From Gammaproteobacteria bacterium (GTDB lineage Bacteria; Pseudomonadota; Gammaproteobacteria; Pseudomonadales; Alcanivoracaceae), in the NCBI GenBank assembly GCA_018067045.1, contig JAGPVL010000004.1, forward strand, positions 1 to 64,000: a stretch of 64,000 nt of DNA, given 5' to 3'. The notes under the pieces were generated by a model. It was given only the letters and a program-made list of their open reading frames with translations. It was not told the origin of the DNA and made no database searches. Below, piece by piece: positions 18,039 to 26,369 of this stretch (its first letter is position 1; each line of letters opens with the position of its first letter). Both the position numbers and the translations under genes were made by a program.

Positions 18039-18697
18039 GTTGGTGAGGCTTGGCCATACAGCGGTAACAGGTCGTCGTGGTTGAGCGAAGCGGCGGGCTG
18101 GTCAATCAGGATCTTGCCGTTGCGCAAGCCGATCACACGATCGAAACAACTCAGAGCAAGAAACTGGTCGTGCAAAGCAATGACTGCCGTGGTGTGTGTA
18201 GACAGGGTGTGCCGTAACAAGTTGCCGCCTTGCAGTTCGTCAAGACTGGAAACCGGTTCGTCGGCGAGTAGCGTTTCTTTTTGCGCATACAGGGCGCGCC
18301 CGAGAGCCGTGCGTTGTGCCTGCCCGCCAGAAAGTCGATCGATACTGGTGAAGAGTTTTTCGCCGATTCCAAGAGCGTTGGCGATTGTACGAATGGCGCG
18401 TCGTTCCTTCGCTTTCGGGTAAATTAAGTTGCGTAAGTTGTAGAGCGCGTTATGGCGGTCGAGGCTGCCCATGTAAATATTATGAAAGACGCTTAGCGGT
18501 GGAACCATGGCGCCGTCTTGTGGGCACCACGCAATTTCATCTGGGTGTTGCTCGCGCATCAGTTGCAGCAATGTGGATTTGCCCGCACCGCTGGCGCCGA
18601 GTAACGCGACACGTTCGCCGGCGGCAATGTGCAGGCTGATGTCGTCGAGAATAACCACACCTTGCTTGCGCAAAGTGTGGTGTTCAAATGTAAACAT
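18035..18697 (-). CDS. ABC transporter ATP-binding protein, PhnC type
   Basis: A 220-residue single ABC ATPase with Walker A LLGASGAGKST, Q-loop region IAWCPQDGAM, signature LSGGQAQRTALGRAL and Walker B LLADEPVSSLD. The H-loop is ALHDQ. The sequence pattern is PhnC-like (phosphonate importer family) and it is 5 nt downstream of the lipoprotein gene and overlaps the permease gene by 4 nt, so the three form one importer. Confidence 0.88.
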   Translation of the reverse strand: MFTFEHHTLRKQGVVILDDISLHIAAGERVALLGASGAGKSTLLQLMREQHPDEIAWCPQDGAMVPPLSVFHNIYMGSLDRHNALYNLRNLIYPKAKERRAIRTIANALGIGEKLFTSIDRLSGGQAQRTALGRALYAQKETLLADEPVSSLDELQGGNLLRHTLSTHTTAVIALHDQFLALSCFDRVIGLRNGKILIDQPAASLNHDDLLPLYGQASPT

Positions 18698-18702
18698 CTG
18701 CG

Positions 18703-19566
18703 CTACTGATCCAGTAGACCGATACTTTGTGCTGTTTCGAGAATTGCTTGGTAGTCATCGTTGTTCGCGGCAACAAAGCTGCTGCGTGGAAAGGCCGCGA
18801 GAATTTCTGGATCGTTGATACCGAGCAACGTCGCTTGTACTTTGTCGCTGAATCCTTTGCCCCAGTGGCTATCAGTGTCACCGCGAATGACCCAGTGGTA
18901 GTCGAGGTATTCGGGTGTTTTCCAAATCACGCTCACTTTGCTGGTATCAATTTTTCCTTGTGCGAGCTCGTCTTCCCATACCTTGTAATTAACTGCACCA
19001 ACTTCGTAGGCGCCGCTTTGCACTAGTGCAATAGTCGCGCTGTGGTCGCCGGAAAAGCCAACTCGACTGAAGGCGTTGTCCGGTGCGTCGCCGAGACTCT
19101 CGCGAATAAAGAATTCAGGCATTAGGCGGCCGGAGGTCGAGCCTTTTGAACCGAAGGTAAAGCTTTTGCCGGCAATATCCTGTGGAAATTCATTGTTCTC
19201 ACTCAGGCCGGTGCTGTTGTGCGCGATAAAGTAGCTGACAAAAAATTGGTCTTCGTAGCCTTGTGCGATGGCGCTACTGTCAGGGACTTGTAGGCGTGCT
19301 TGAACGCCAGTCAGACCACCAAACCAAGCGAGTTGCACTTCGTTGTTACGAAATGCAGTGACCGCTGCGGCATAGGATTTAACCGGAATATATTTCACTT
19401 CAACGCCGAGCTCTTTGCTGAGGTAGTCCGCAACGTTGCCGAATCGCTCAATTAAGCGCGCTTCGTCCTGATCGGGAATAGCGGTGAAGGTAAAGGTGGG
19501 TTTTTCTGGCTGGCCACAGGCAACCAGCACGAGCGCCAGCAAGCTGACAGCAAGGTGCTTATACAT
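18703..19566 (-). CDS. PhnD-like substrate-binding lipoprotein (putative selenate/selenium importer)
   Basis: A 287-residue solute-binding protein. The N-terminus ends in the lipobox LVAC, so it is a membrane-tethered lipoprotein. The body shows the PhnD-type pattern: YLSKELGVEVKYIPVKSYAAAVTAF, LAWFGGLTGVQARLQ, FTFGSKGSTSGRLMPEFF and VQSGAYEVGAVNY. Phosphonate/phosphite binders share this fold. I recall an annotated branch of putative selenate binding proteins defined by neighbouring selD/selU genes, which fits this locus exactly; no search was done. First gene of the transporter unit, 280 bp after selU with REP elements between. Confidence 0.85.
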   Translation of the reverse strand: MYKHLAVSLLALVLVACGQPEKPTFTFTAIPDQDEARLIERFGNVADYLSKELGVEVKYIPVKSYAAAVTAFRNNEVQLAWFGGLTGVQARLQVPDSSAIAQGYEDQFFVSYFIAHNSTGLSENNEFPQDIAGKSFTFGSKGSTSGRLMPEFFIRESLGDAPDNAFSRVGFSGDHSATIALVQSGAYEVGAVNYKVWEDELAQGKIDTSKVSVIWKTPEYLDYHWVIRGDTDSHWGKGFSDKVQATLLGINDPEILAAFPRSSFVAANNDDYQAILETAQSIGLLDQ

Positions 19567-19848
19567 AACGTACTCCGTTCAATAGGGAGAATACCGGACT
19601 GTTTAGGTCGGCTGGCGTGTCCGGCAAGACACCAGCTCGCGGCTGAGTATAGCTGCTTTTCGAGTTGGGTGCGGTCGTGGTGGCGCCTGCAAGCGGGCCC
19701 CTACAAGGTGGTGTTGGAATTGGTGGTGTTGGGTGTCTTTTTGTAGGAGCTTGCTGGCAAGCGAACAGCGCCGAGCTGAGGCTGAATCGCCTGCAAGCTG
19801 GCTCCTACAAAGGTGCGGTTAAAGGTTCGCTGGGTCCGGTGCTGAGGG
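19567..19848. repeat. Three REP-like elements between selU and the ABC transporter
   Basis: Elements lie at 19684-19706 (CGCCTGCAAGCGGGCCCCTA), 19741-19764 (TGTAGGAGCTTGCTGGCAAG, inverted type) and 19787-19810 (TCGCCTGCAAGCTGGCTCCT). Adjacent inverted elements can form long hairpins. They may reduce read-through between selU and the transporter genes, which share a strand. No gene is visible in the interval. Confidence 0.7.
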
Positions 19849-20943
19849 TTAGCGCGAGGGCTGACTTAAGAAGGCATGGACCTCGTCGCGTGTGCCGCTA
19901 AAGAGGACTTCGCCGTCTCGTTTTCCCATCATGTAGTCGTACATGGGGTCGTAATAGTCTTTGAGCAACGGACGGATCCAGTGTTGATGCAGAGAAGCAT
20001 CACCATTTTCACGTTGTAGATTGAGAGCGTTTTGCAGTACACCGTTGAGCTCTTGGTAACGTGCGCCGCCAAGCCGTTTACGAATACGTTCTAATGCCGC
20101 GAGTAGCTCTTCGCCCAGTTTATCGAGGGCATCTTGTTCGCCGAACCATTGGGCATATTCGTTTAATGGGCCGATAACATAGTCTTCTAGTGTGACCATG
20201 ACGCGACTGTCTAAGGACTCTTCAATAATGACGCGTTGGGTGCTGGCGATACGCTCTTGCATCGGTTGGGGTAAATAGCAGCGACCGATGAGACGACTTT
20301 CATCTTCCAAAATGATGGGAGTCAGTTGTTGTTCTTCGAGCTTCAGTAAGTGAATGGCGAGCCTGTTTTCAAAATCAATTTGCGCCGGTTGCCCGCCAGG
20401 TCTGCGCCCAAATGATGAGCCGCGATGATGCGCTTCACCTTCTAAATCGAGGCTTGATGGTAGTTGTTCAATAACGCGTGTCTTGCCGCAGCCAGTGCGA
20501 CCGCAGATGACGGTCATCGGCAGGGTTTTACAGGCGCGCTCTAGATTATCGAGTAAGAATCGACGCAAGGCTTTATAGCCGCCGGGTATCAATGGAATAT
20601 TGATGCCGTCTTCGGCAAGCCAGCTTTGTACTGTTTGCGAGCGTAAACCGCCACGAAAACAATATAAGTATCCGTGCGGGTTTTGTTGATGCCACTGACG
20701 CCATTGCGCCATACGTGCTGCGCGCACGTCTCCGCCGATAAATTGGTGGCCTAATTCAATGGCAGCTTGTTGCCCATGTTCTTTATAGCAAATACCGATG
20801 TTATGGCGTTGCTGGTCGTCGAGAAGCGGGAGGTTGCTAGCATGCGGGAATGCGCCTTGAGCGAACTCAACTGGCGCACGCACGTCGAGCAATGCCGTTC
20901 CGTTTAGGAGGAGGCTTTTAAAGTCGACGCTGTTGTTGTGCAT
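19849..20943 (-). CDS. selU: tRNA 2-selenouridine synthase (SelU/MnmH)
   Basis: A 364-residue enzyme that replaces sulfur by selenium in 2-thiouridine at the tRNA wobble position, using selenophosphate made by SelD. Residues 10-110 form a rhodanese domain with the catalytic Cys95 in CFRGGLRS. A P-loop GRTGCGKT is at 148-155. Both are hallmarks of YbbB/SelU, including the geranylated-intermediate chemistry known for the family. It is the promoter-proximal gene of the minus-strand selenium cluster. No selA, selB or selC is seen, so selenouridine is the only selenium use supported here. Confidence 0.95.
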   Translation of the reverse strand: MHNNSVDFKSLLLNGTALLDVRAPVEFAQGAFPHASNLPLLDDQQRHNIGICYKEHGQQAAIELGHQFIGGDVRAARMAQWRQWHQQNPHGYLYCFRGGLRSQTVQSWLAEDGINIPLIPGGYKALRRFLLDNLERACKTLPMTVICGRTGCGKTRVIEQLPSSLDLEGEAHHRGSSFGRRPGGQPAQIDFENRLAIHLLKLEEQQLTPIILEDESRLIGRCYLPQPMQERIASTQRVIIEESLDSRVMVTLEDYVIGPLNEYAQWFGEQDALDKLGEELLAALERIRKRLGGARYQELNGVLQNALNLQRENGDASLHQHWIRPLLKDYYDPMYDYMMGKRDGEVLFSGTRDEVHAFLSQPSR

Positions 20944-21003
20944 TGCAATGGTACCTATCTTGCTTGGCGACGACTCTAAGGCTGTCTGATGACGCGCGGC
21001 GAA

Positions 21004-21693
21004 CTACGGTTTTGGCTTGCGCTCAGACTTGGGTATCCATTGTCCGGTGCCGAGGAAAATCAGCATCATTTGTTGTTCTGTGGTTTTGCGCAGTGCCTCT
21101 ACTTGCACGTCGTCACCATAAGGTAGATCGAGCAGTAATTCCGTGGAATTAACGACTTGATTGACGATCATCCCAGAGAACATCTGTAACTCTTCGGTGC
21201 TAAAGCGAGCGAGAAAAGGAAAGCGGGCGAGGTCGGTAGAAAGCTCGCTAATAAACAGCTGGATACCTTGGCGAATAGACAGCCGAATGGTGCGACTTCC
21301 ACCAAAGCGTTCTTTCGCGAGGAATTGAAAGTAGCGTTCATTCTCTTGGACATAGCGCAAATATGTTTGCACGGATTGTTGAACGAGGTGGCTCGTTGGC
21401 AATGCGGCGGCGCGGGCTTCGCGCATCATCTGACGTAACGCACGGAGGGCTTCGTCGACTAGCGTGAGGCCGAGCTCGTCCATGTCACGGAAGTGGCGGT
21501 AGAAAGCAGTAGGGACAACGCCAGCGTTGCGGGCGACCTCACGCAAGCTGATGCTGTTAAAGCTTTGCTCGCCTTGTATGAGGTCGAGTGCGGCATCGAG
21601 TAGCGCCCGGCGGGTCCTTTGCTTGCGTGCATCACGGCGGCCGGTTTCTGGACTTTCATCTTCACGGCGGAGACTTCTGCTTACTCTTGTCAT
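21004..21693 (-). CDS. desT: TetR-family repressor of unsaturated fatty acid genes, FabR/DesT-like
   Basis: A 229-residue regulator. An N-terminal basic stretch is followed by a TetR helix-turn-helix (about 25-75) with SISLREVARNAGVVPTAFYR and HFRDMDELGLTLVDEAL, which closely follow E. coli FabR. FabR and Pseudomonas DesT sense the saturated/unsaturated acyl-CoA ratio. It is transcribed divergently from a ferredoxin-NADP-reductase-like gene and an acyl desaturase, which is the DesT-desCB arrangement of Pseudomonas aeruginosa. Two matching palindromes occupy the shared promoter. FabR-like control of fabA/fabB elsewhere remains possible. Confidence 0.82.
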   Translation of the reverse strand: MTRVSRSLRREDESPETGRRDARKQRTRRALLDAALDLIQGEQSFNSISLREVARNAGVVPTAFYRHFRDMDELGLTLVDEALRALRQMMREARAAALPTSHLVQQSVQTYLRYVQENERYFQFLAKERFGGSRTIRLSIRQGIQLFISELSTDLARFPFLARFSTEELQMFSGMIVNQVVNSTELLLDLPYGDDVQVEALRKTTEQQMMLIFLGTGQWIPKSERKPKP

Positions 21694-21935
21694 TTTAAGG
21701 TCTCTTGGTTCCTGTCCGTTTTACGTTCAAAGCGGGCCTATCGAGTAGGTGCTTAGCCTGTTTGAGCGCGCGCATTCCGTGCGGGCTTAGCTCTTGTCAG
21801 GGGTGGCGAAGTACGACCGTACTGATATTTTATGGTATTTGTACCGCCATGTACCGCGCTGCAGCAAAAAAGTTACAACAAACCAACACCTGTCTCGTTA
21901 TAACCAACTGAATTAAAAGGGTAAAAATTATATTT

Positions 21936-21951
21936 GTGTACAGGTGTTGAC
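21936..21951. promoter_or_regulatory. Candidate DesT/FabR operator 1
   Basis: GTGTACAGGTGTTGAC is an imperfect inverted repeat (GTGTACA / GTCAACA arms, 2-bp centre). It overlaps the -35-like TTGACT at 21947-21952 of the rightward promoter. The assignment rests on similarity to operator 2 and on the adjacent FabR-like gene. Confidence 0.5.
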
Positions 21952-21976
21952 TTAAATGTGTAGTGCAAATTAAAGT
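21947..21976 (+). promoter_or_regulatory. Candidate promoter of the desaturase operon
   Basis: TTGACT (21947-21952) and TAAAGT (21971-21976) are separated by 18 bp and point toward the reductase gene that starts at 22007. Operator 1 covers the -35 and operator 2 begins at the -10, an arrangement expected for repression. Confidence 0.4.
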
Positions 21977-21990
21977 GTACACATGTAAAC
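21975..21990. promoter_or_regulatory. Candidate DesT/FabR operator 2
   Basis: GTGTACACATGTAAAC is a near-perfect inverted repeat (GTGTACA / GTTTACA, 2-bp centre), centred 39 bp from operator 1. It lies over the -10/+1 region and 16 bp before the GTG start of the reductase gene. Confidence 0.55.
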
Positions 21991-22006
21991 ACAACGGAGA
22001 CTGCCT

Positions 22007-23095
22007 GTGTCACAGAGTAACTTGCAAACGCCTGTATCGCGTCTCGGCCAATGGCTTGCCAGCCCACTGAATCCGCGTCAGTACTTAGAGCTCATTAATC
22101 CGCTCTGGGCTAACCGTTGCTGTGGCGAAGTAGTTGCGATCCGCCGCGAAACCGACGCTGCAGTGACATTGGAGATCAATCCCAACCATCTTTGGAACGG
22201 CGCCGTTTCCGGCCAATATGTACGCCTAGGTATTGATGTTGAAGGCGTTCGTTACTGGCGTTGTTATTCGGTTGCGTCAGCGCAGATGCCTACAGACCGG
22301 ACCTTTAGCGTCACCATCGGTAGAGTTGATGGTGGACGAGTGTCCACCCATATTCAAGACGCATTGCGTGTTGGGGATGTAATTGCACTCGATCAAGCGA
22401 CCGGCGACTTCACCTTGCCGACGAGCGCGAGCCAAACGCCGTTGTTGTTTATCAGCGCGGGCACGGGCGTTACTCCGATTGCGGGCATGTTGCGTCATTT
22501 GCGTGACACTGGCGTCGAGGCTGACGTCGTGCATTTGCATTACGCGCCGGACCAACGTCGCTGTTTGTTTGCGGAGGAGCTCGCTGCTTTCAATCAGCTC
22601 AGCAGTTTTCGTACGCATCAGCTGTATACCCGTGCGGATGGTGCCGCCAAGAGTTCATCGCATTTTTCCCTGCAGCAGCTTTCTGCCATCTGCCCTGATT
22701 GGGCCGAGCGTAAGGCTTATGTTTGTGGCCCTGTGCCGCTTATGGACGCGGTGCGCCAAGTTTGGTCTGACGGTAATTTGAGTGAGCAGCTTACTGAAGA
22801 ATGCTTTCAGCCTGTGCGTGCCGACGTGCCGACAGGTGCCGGTGGCCAGGTATCTTTTTGGAAAGCGGGTAGCGAAGTGGCGGGAGCGGGCGATAAGTCA
22901 TTGCTTGAAGTGGCTGAAGATGCGGGCTTACTGCCTGCCCACGGTTGCCGCATGGGCATTTGCCAAGGCTGCATCGTGACGTTGAAAGAAGGACAAGTCA
23001 GAGATTTAACCACCGGCGACGTTTTTGGTGAGGCAGGCGAGTCTATTCGGATTTGCGTTTGTGCTGCCGCAGGTGATGTGACGATTGATTTATAA
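22007..23095 (+). CDS. desC: Ferredoxin reductase-type electron donor for acyl desaturase (DesC-like)
   Basis: A 362-residue three-domain oxidoreductase. The FAD-binding domain is around residues 35-140 (GQYVRLGI, RCYSVASA), the NAD(P)-binding domain around 145-260 (LLFISAGTGVTPIAGML, YVCGPVPLMD), and the C-terminal plant-type 2Fe-2S ferredoxin domain has Cys residues in CRMGICQGC and a distal Cys in ICVCAA. It should pass electrons from NADPH to the desaturase encoded next. The start is GTG at 22007 with CGGAG seven bases upstream. It is the first gene after the two operator-like palindromes. Confidence 0.88.
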   Translation: MSQSNLQTPVSRLGQWLASPLNPRQYLELINPLWANRCCGEVVAIRRETDAAVTLEINPNHLWNGAVSGQYVRLGIDVEGVRYWRCYSVASAQMPTDRTFSVTIGRVDGGRVSTHIQDALRVGDVIALDQATGDFTLPTSASQTPLLFISAGTGVTPIAGMLRHLRDTGVEADVVHLHYAPDQRRCLFAEELAAFNQLSSFRTHQLYTRADGAAKSSSHFSLQQLSAICPDWAERKAYVCGPVPLMDAVRQVWSDGNLSEQLTEECFQPVRADVPTGAGGQVSFWKAGSEVAGAGDKSLLEVAEDAGLLPAHGCRMGICQGCIVTLKEGQVRDLTTGDVFGEAGESIRICVCAAAGDVTIDL

Positions 23096-23210
23096 ATTGC
23101 TGCCGCTGAACGTGGCCGCGAATAACAGTTGATTTCGATTTTTTAACAATACGAAGTCGAATATTAGGTTAAGAGATACACCATTTTTCCTAAGGGAAAA
23201 GGAGAGTCAT

Positions 23211-24341
23211 ATGAATGCTCCACTGACATTATCCGCCGAACAGATTAAGCAGTTTGAATCTCAAACTGGGCTTCCGTACAACCTCAGCGATGAGCAAGTG
23301 CAGAGCTTTGGTGCTGAAATTGAAGCGCTGCGCGGTCGCATCATGTCCACGTTGGGCGAACGCGATGCGCGTTATATCCGTAAGGTGATTAAGGCGCAGC
23401 GCTGGTTGGAAATTGGTGGCCGCGGTCTACTGTTTGCTGGGATTCTTCCGCCAGCGTGGTTGGCCGGTACTGCCATGCTTGGCGCGGCTAAGATTATTGA
23501 GAACATGGAAATTGGCCATAATGTGATGCATGGCCAATGGGACTGGATGCGTGATCCGCAGATTCATTCCTCGACATGGGAATGGGACACTGTCTGCCCT
23601 TCGAGCGATTGGAAGCACAGCCATAACCACCTGCACCATAAGTGGACTAACGTTGTCGGTATGGACCGCGACGTAGGTTATGGCATCTTGCGCATGAGTG
23701 AAGAGCAGAAGTGGACGCCCTATCACTTAGGCCAGCCAGTATGGAACCTTTTGCTGGCAGTATTCTTCGAGTGGGGCGTTGCGCTGCACGATTTGGAAAC
23801 GGAGAAGCTGGCAAGCGGCGAAAAAACCTGGAAAGAATCCGTGCCGTTTCTGAAAGGTGTATGGAAGAAGGTGAAGAAGCAAACGCTAAAAGATTATGTG
23901 CTCTTCCCATTGTTAGCGGGCCCGTTCTTTTTACCGGTCTTGGCAGGTAACTTTACCGCCAACATCATTCGGAACCTGTGGACCTATATGATCATCTTCT
24001 GCGGCCACTTCCCTGCAGGCGTGACGCATTTCACGCCGAAAGACGTGGAGAATGAAGATAAGGCCCGTTGGTATATTCGTCAGTTGTTAGGCTCTGCCAA
24101 TATTCGCGGCGGCAAGCTGATGAACCTGATGAGCGGTAACTTGAGCTTCCAGATTGAGCATCACCTCTTCCCTGGTATGGCAAGTAACCGTTATGCTGAA
24201 GCGTCCATTGAGGTAGAGAAGATTTGCCAAAAATATGGGCTGCCCTATAACGCACATGGGTTAGGGCGTCAGTTCGGCACCACGTTGGCGAGAGTATTTC
24301 GTCTGTCACTGCCGAACCGTCGCGACACCGTAACGGCTTGA
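23211..24341 (+). CDS. desB: Membrane acyl-CoA/lipid desaturase (DesB-like)
   Basis: A 376-residue integral membrane di-iron desaturase. The three histidine boxes are visible: HNVMHGQWD at 103-111, HSHNHLHH at 136-143 and QIEHHLFP near 314-321. Hydrophobic segments around 70-100 and 210-255 place the boxes on the cytoplasmic face. It introduces a double bond into acyl chains using electrons from the upstream reductase; Pseudomonas DesB acts at delta-9 of acyl-CoA. RBS GGAGAG precedes the ATG. A paralogue lies at 25049. Confidence 0.9.
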   Translation: MNAPLTLSAEQIKQFESQTGLPYNLSDEQVQSFGAEIEALRGRIMSTLGERDARYIRKVIKAQRWLEIGGRGLLFAGILPPAWLAGTAMLGAAKIIENMEIGHNVMHGQWDWMRDPQIHSSTWEWDTVCPSSDWKHSHNHLHHKWTNVVGMDRDVGYGILRMSEEQKWTPYHLGQPVWNLLLAVFFEWGVALHDLETEKLASGEKTWKESVPFLKGVWKKVKKQTLKDYVLFPLLAGPFFLPVLAGNFTANIIRNLWTYMIIFCGHFPAGVTHFTPKDVENEDKARWYIRQLLGSANIRGGKLMNLMSGNLSFQIEHHLFPGMASNRYAEASIEVEKICQKYGLPYNAHGLGRQFGTTLARVFRLSLPNRRDTVTA

Positions 24342-24353
24342 TCGGAGCGCCAA

Positions 24354-24602
24354 ATGATTAAATTGATTGATGCGGCACGTAGTTTGCTGGAGGCGACGGT
24401 ATCGTCCGGCGCAACGCGGGTGGAAAATATTCACGGTTTGGTGCTGGACTATGCACGCGGTTATGTCGAGGGCGACAAGGAAGGCGTTGATCGCGACTCT
24501 ATCTATCAGTTGGTGCGTGATATTACTGCCGAGCTTGGTGGATTTGCTGACGACGTAGTGGATGTCGGTGAAGACGTCCGAGAAACCATTAAGCGTAAAT
24601 AA
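24354..24602 (+). CDS. Small hypothetical protein cotranscribed with the desaturase
   Basis: An 82-residue acidic, helical, soluble protein of no family I recognise. It starts 12 nt after the desaturase stop with GGAG placed 7 nt before ATG, so it is very likely the third gene of the reductase-desaturase operon. The middle segment is Asp/Val-rich (DDVVDVGEDVRETIK). A helper for desaturase or lipid response is possible only from context. Confidence 0.6.
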   Translation: MIKLIDAARSLLEATVSSGATRVENIHGLVLDYARGYVEGDKEGVDRDSIYQLVRDITAELGGFADDVVDVGEDVRETIKRK

Positions 24603-25048
24603 CGCATAAGAAAGAGCACGTTAAAATAGAACTAACATTGGCGTAAACAGCCAATTCTTAGCGTGATGGTTTAGATCTGCCAGCAACATTGTCAATTCCC
24701 GCCAGTTTGTGGGCATTTCTACTGAGTGGCTCTGAGGGGCTGCTCGGTTAAGTGCCCGATACCCTTCTTTCTACAATCTTGTACCCTAGTCACTGTTGTT
24801 ATTGATGTTGTTTGCTCGATGTATTGTCGCGGCGGCAGCAATCGATGAAGCTTCGTGAGCATGCGTAGAAAAAACTAGCAGAAAAAATAATAAAGAAGGT
24901 AATAGGCATCAGGAGATGTTTTTACATCAGAAGATGTTTTCGGAAATCGATTTATTGGATCGCCTGAGGCGATAAAACATAGCCTGCTAATGGTTTTGTT
25001 TCAGTGAGTTGATCCACCATAATAAAAAAATGACTTAACGGGGTTCTC
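24603..25048. other. Leader region of the second desaturase gene
   Basis: This 446-bp stretch has no convincing ORF. It contains an 18-bp-period direct repeat, ATCAGGAGATGTTTT at 24908-24922 and ATCAGAAGATGTTTT at 24926-24940, with a small GATGT/ACATC hairpin across the junction. A stem-loop ATCGCC-TGA-GGCGAT follows at 24959-24973. No copy of the GTGTACA operator half-site is seen, so the second desaturase is probably not controlled like the first. Confidence 0.45.
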
Positions 25049-26218
25049 ATGGCAGACAATATTGCTTCCCTCAATGCAGATTCTTCTGAGGATGTGTCGT
25101 CGGCAGATCGCCGTCCATTTTCTAATATTTCGGCGCTGAATCATCTGACCGAAGACCAGCTTCAGGCGTTCGGCGCGAAGCTTGATGCCATCGGAAAACA
25201 AGCGATGGAAAGCCGCGGTCCTGCTGATGAGCGTTATATTCGCCTTCTCATTACGATTCAACGATCCCTTGAAGTTGTTGGTCGTGCGGTTATTTACTTC
25301 GGCATTCTGTATTTCCCGTTATTTTTTGTCGGTGCAGCAATGCTCGGTGTGTCGAAGATTCTTGAAAATATGGAAATCGGGCATAACGTCATGCACGGGC
25401 AGTGGGATTGGCTGGGTGATAAGAAAATCCATTCTTCTCGTTGGGAGTGGGACAGCGTATGCCCGTCCAAACAATGGCAGCGTTCGCATAATTACCTGCA
25501 TCATAAATGGACGAATGTTGTTGGTATGGATCGTGATTTTGGTTATCACGTTTTACGCTTAAGTGAGAAGCAAGCGTGGAAGCCGGTTTACCTGTTTCAG
25601 CCGATATCTAACATTATGATGGCACTGCTATTTCAGTGGGGCGTTGCGATTCATGATGACGAGCTCGGCGGTGTGCGTACTGGTGAGAAAACGGCGAAGG
25701 AAGTGCGTCCTAAATTGATTAAACTGTTGAAAAAAATGGCGCGTCAGGTTGGCAAGGACTATGTGTTGTTTCCTTTGCTGGCGGGGCCGTTCTTTCTGCC
25801 GGTACTGCTTGCCAATGTGGCCGCGAATTTGATGCGAAACATATGGGCGTATGCCGTCATCTTTTGTGGCCATTTTCCTGATGGCGTCGAAGAGTTTGAG
25901 CCACAGGATGTTGAGGGTGAAGATAAGCCGCGTTGGTATGTTCGGCAGATACTTGGATCAGCCAATATCAGCGGCGGTAAGTTTATGCACATTATGAGTG
26001 GTCATTTGAGCCTGCAAATTGAGCATCATTTATTTCCGCGCGTGCCGAGTAATTATTACCCAGAGATTGCCGCACAAGTGCAGCCGCTGTGTGCGGAGTA
26101 CGGTATTCGCTACAACATCAACTCGCTGCCATTTCAGCTCTGGAGTGTGTGGCGTAAGGTGTTTTATTTCTCGCTGCCGCCACGGGCTCCTAAGGGGCCG
26201 GTGGCGAGTCCTCTGTAG
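25049..26218 (+). CDS. Second membrane fatty acid desaturase
   Basis: A 389-residue paralogue of the desaturase at 23211, with the same three histidine boxes (HNVMHGQWD, HNYLHH after RS, QIEHHLFP) and the same membrane layout. The second box reads RSHNYLHH instead of HSHNHLHH, so one box histidine is Arg and one is Tyr relative to the paralogue; the core HxxxHH-type residues remain. It has a distinct N-terminal extension (about 25 residues, Ser/Asp-rich). No reductase gene follows, so it may share the one at 22007. Ends before a strong bidirectional terminator. Confidence 0.88.
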   Translation: MADNIASLNADSSEDVSSADRRPFSNISALNHLTEDQLQAFGAKLDAIGKQAMESRGPADERYIRLLITIQRSLEVVGRAVIYFGILYFPLFFVGAAMLGVSKILENMEIGHNVMHGQWDWLGDKKIHSSRWEWDSVCPSKQWQRSHNYLHHKWTNVVGMDRDFGYHVLRLSEKQAWKPVYLFQPISNIMMALLFQWGVAIHDDELGGVRTGEKTAKEVRPKLIKLLKKMARQVGKDYVLFPLLAGPFFLPVLLANVAANLMRNIWAYAVIFCGHFPDGVEEFEPQDVEGEDKPRWYVRQILGSANISGGKFMHIMSGHLSLQIEHHLFPRVPSNYYPEIAAQVQPLCAEYGIRYNINSLPFQLWSVWRKVFYFSLPPRAPKGPVASPL

Positions 26219-26260
26219 CCGTCGTCGTAACGTATATACTGTTGAATTAGTTGGTTCTGA

Positions 26261-26304
26261 GCCCACAAAAAAGCCCCGCTAAATTGCGGGGCTTTTTTGT
26301 GGGC
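26261..26304. terminator. Bidirectional Rho-independent terminator
   Basis: A perfect 19-bp inverted repeat: GCCCACAAAAAAGCCCCGC, six-base loop, then its complement with T6 on the + strand and A6 giving T6 on the other. It separates the convergent desaturase and MaoC genes. Confidence 0.92.
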
Positions 26305-26369
26305 TTGATGGCGTGGACTATTTTTCCAACACAGTTTCGGATGCGTTAGCGTTCCGAAAACCGGTACGG

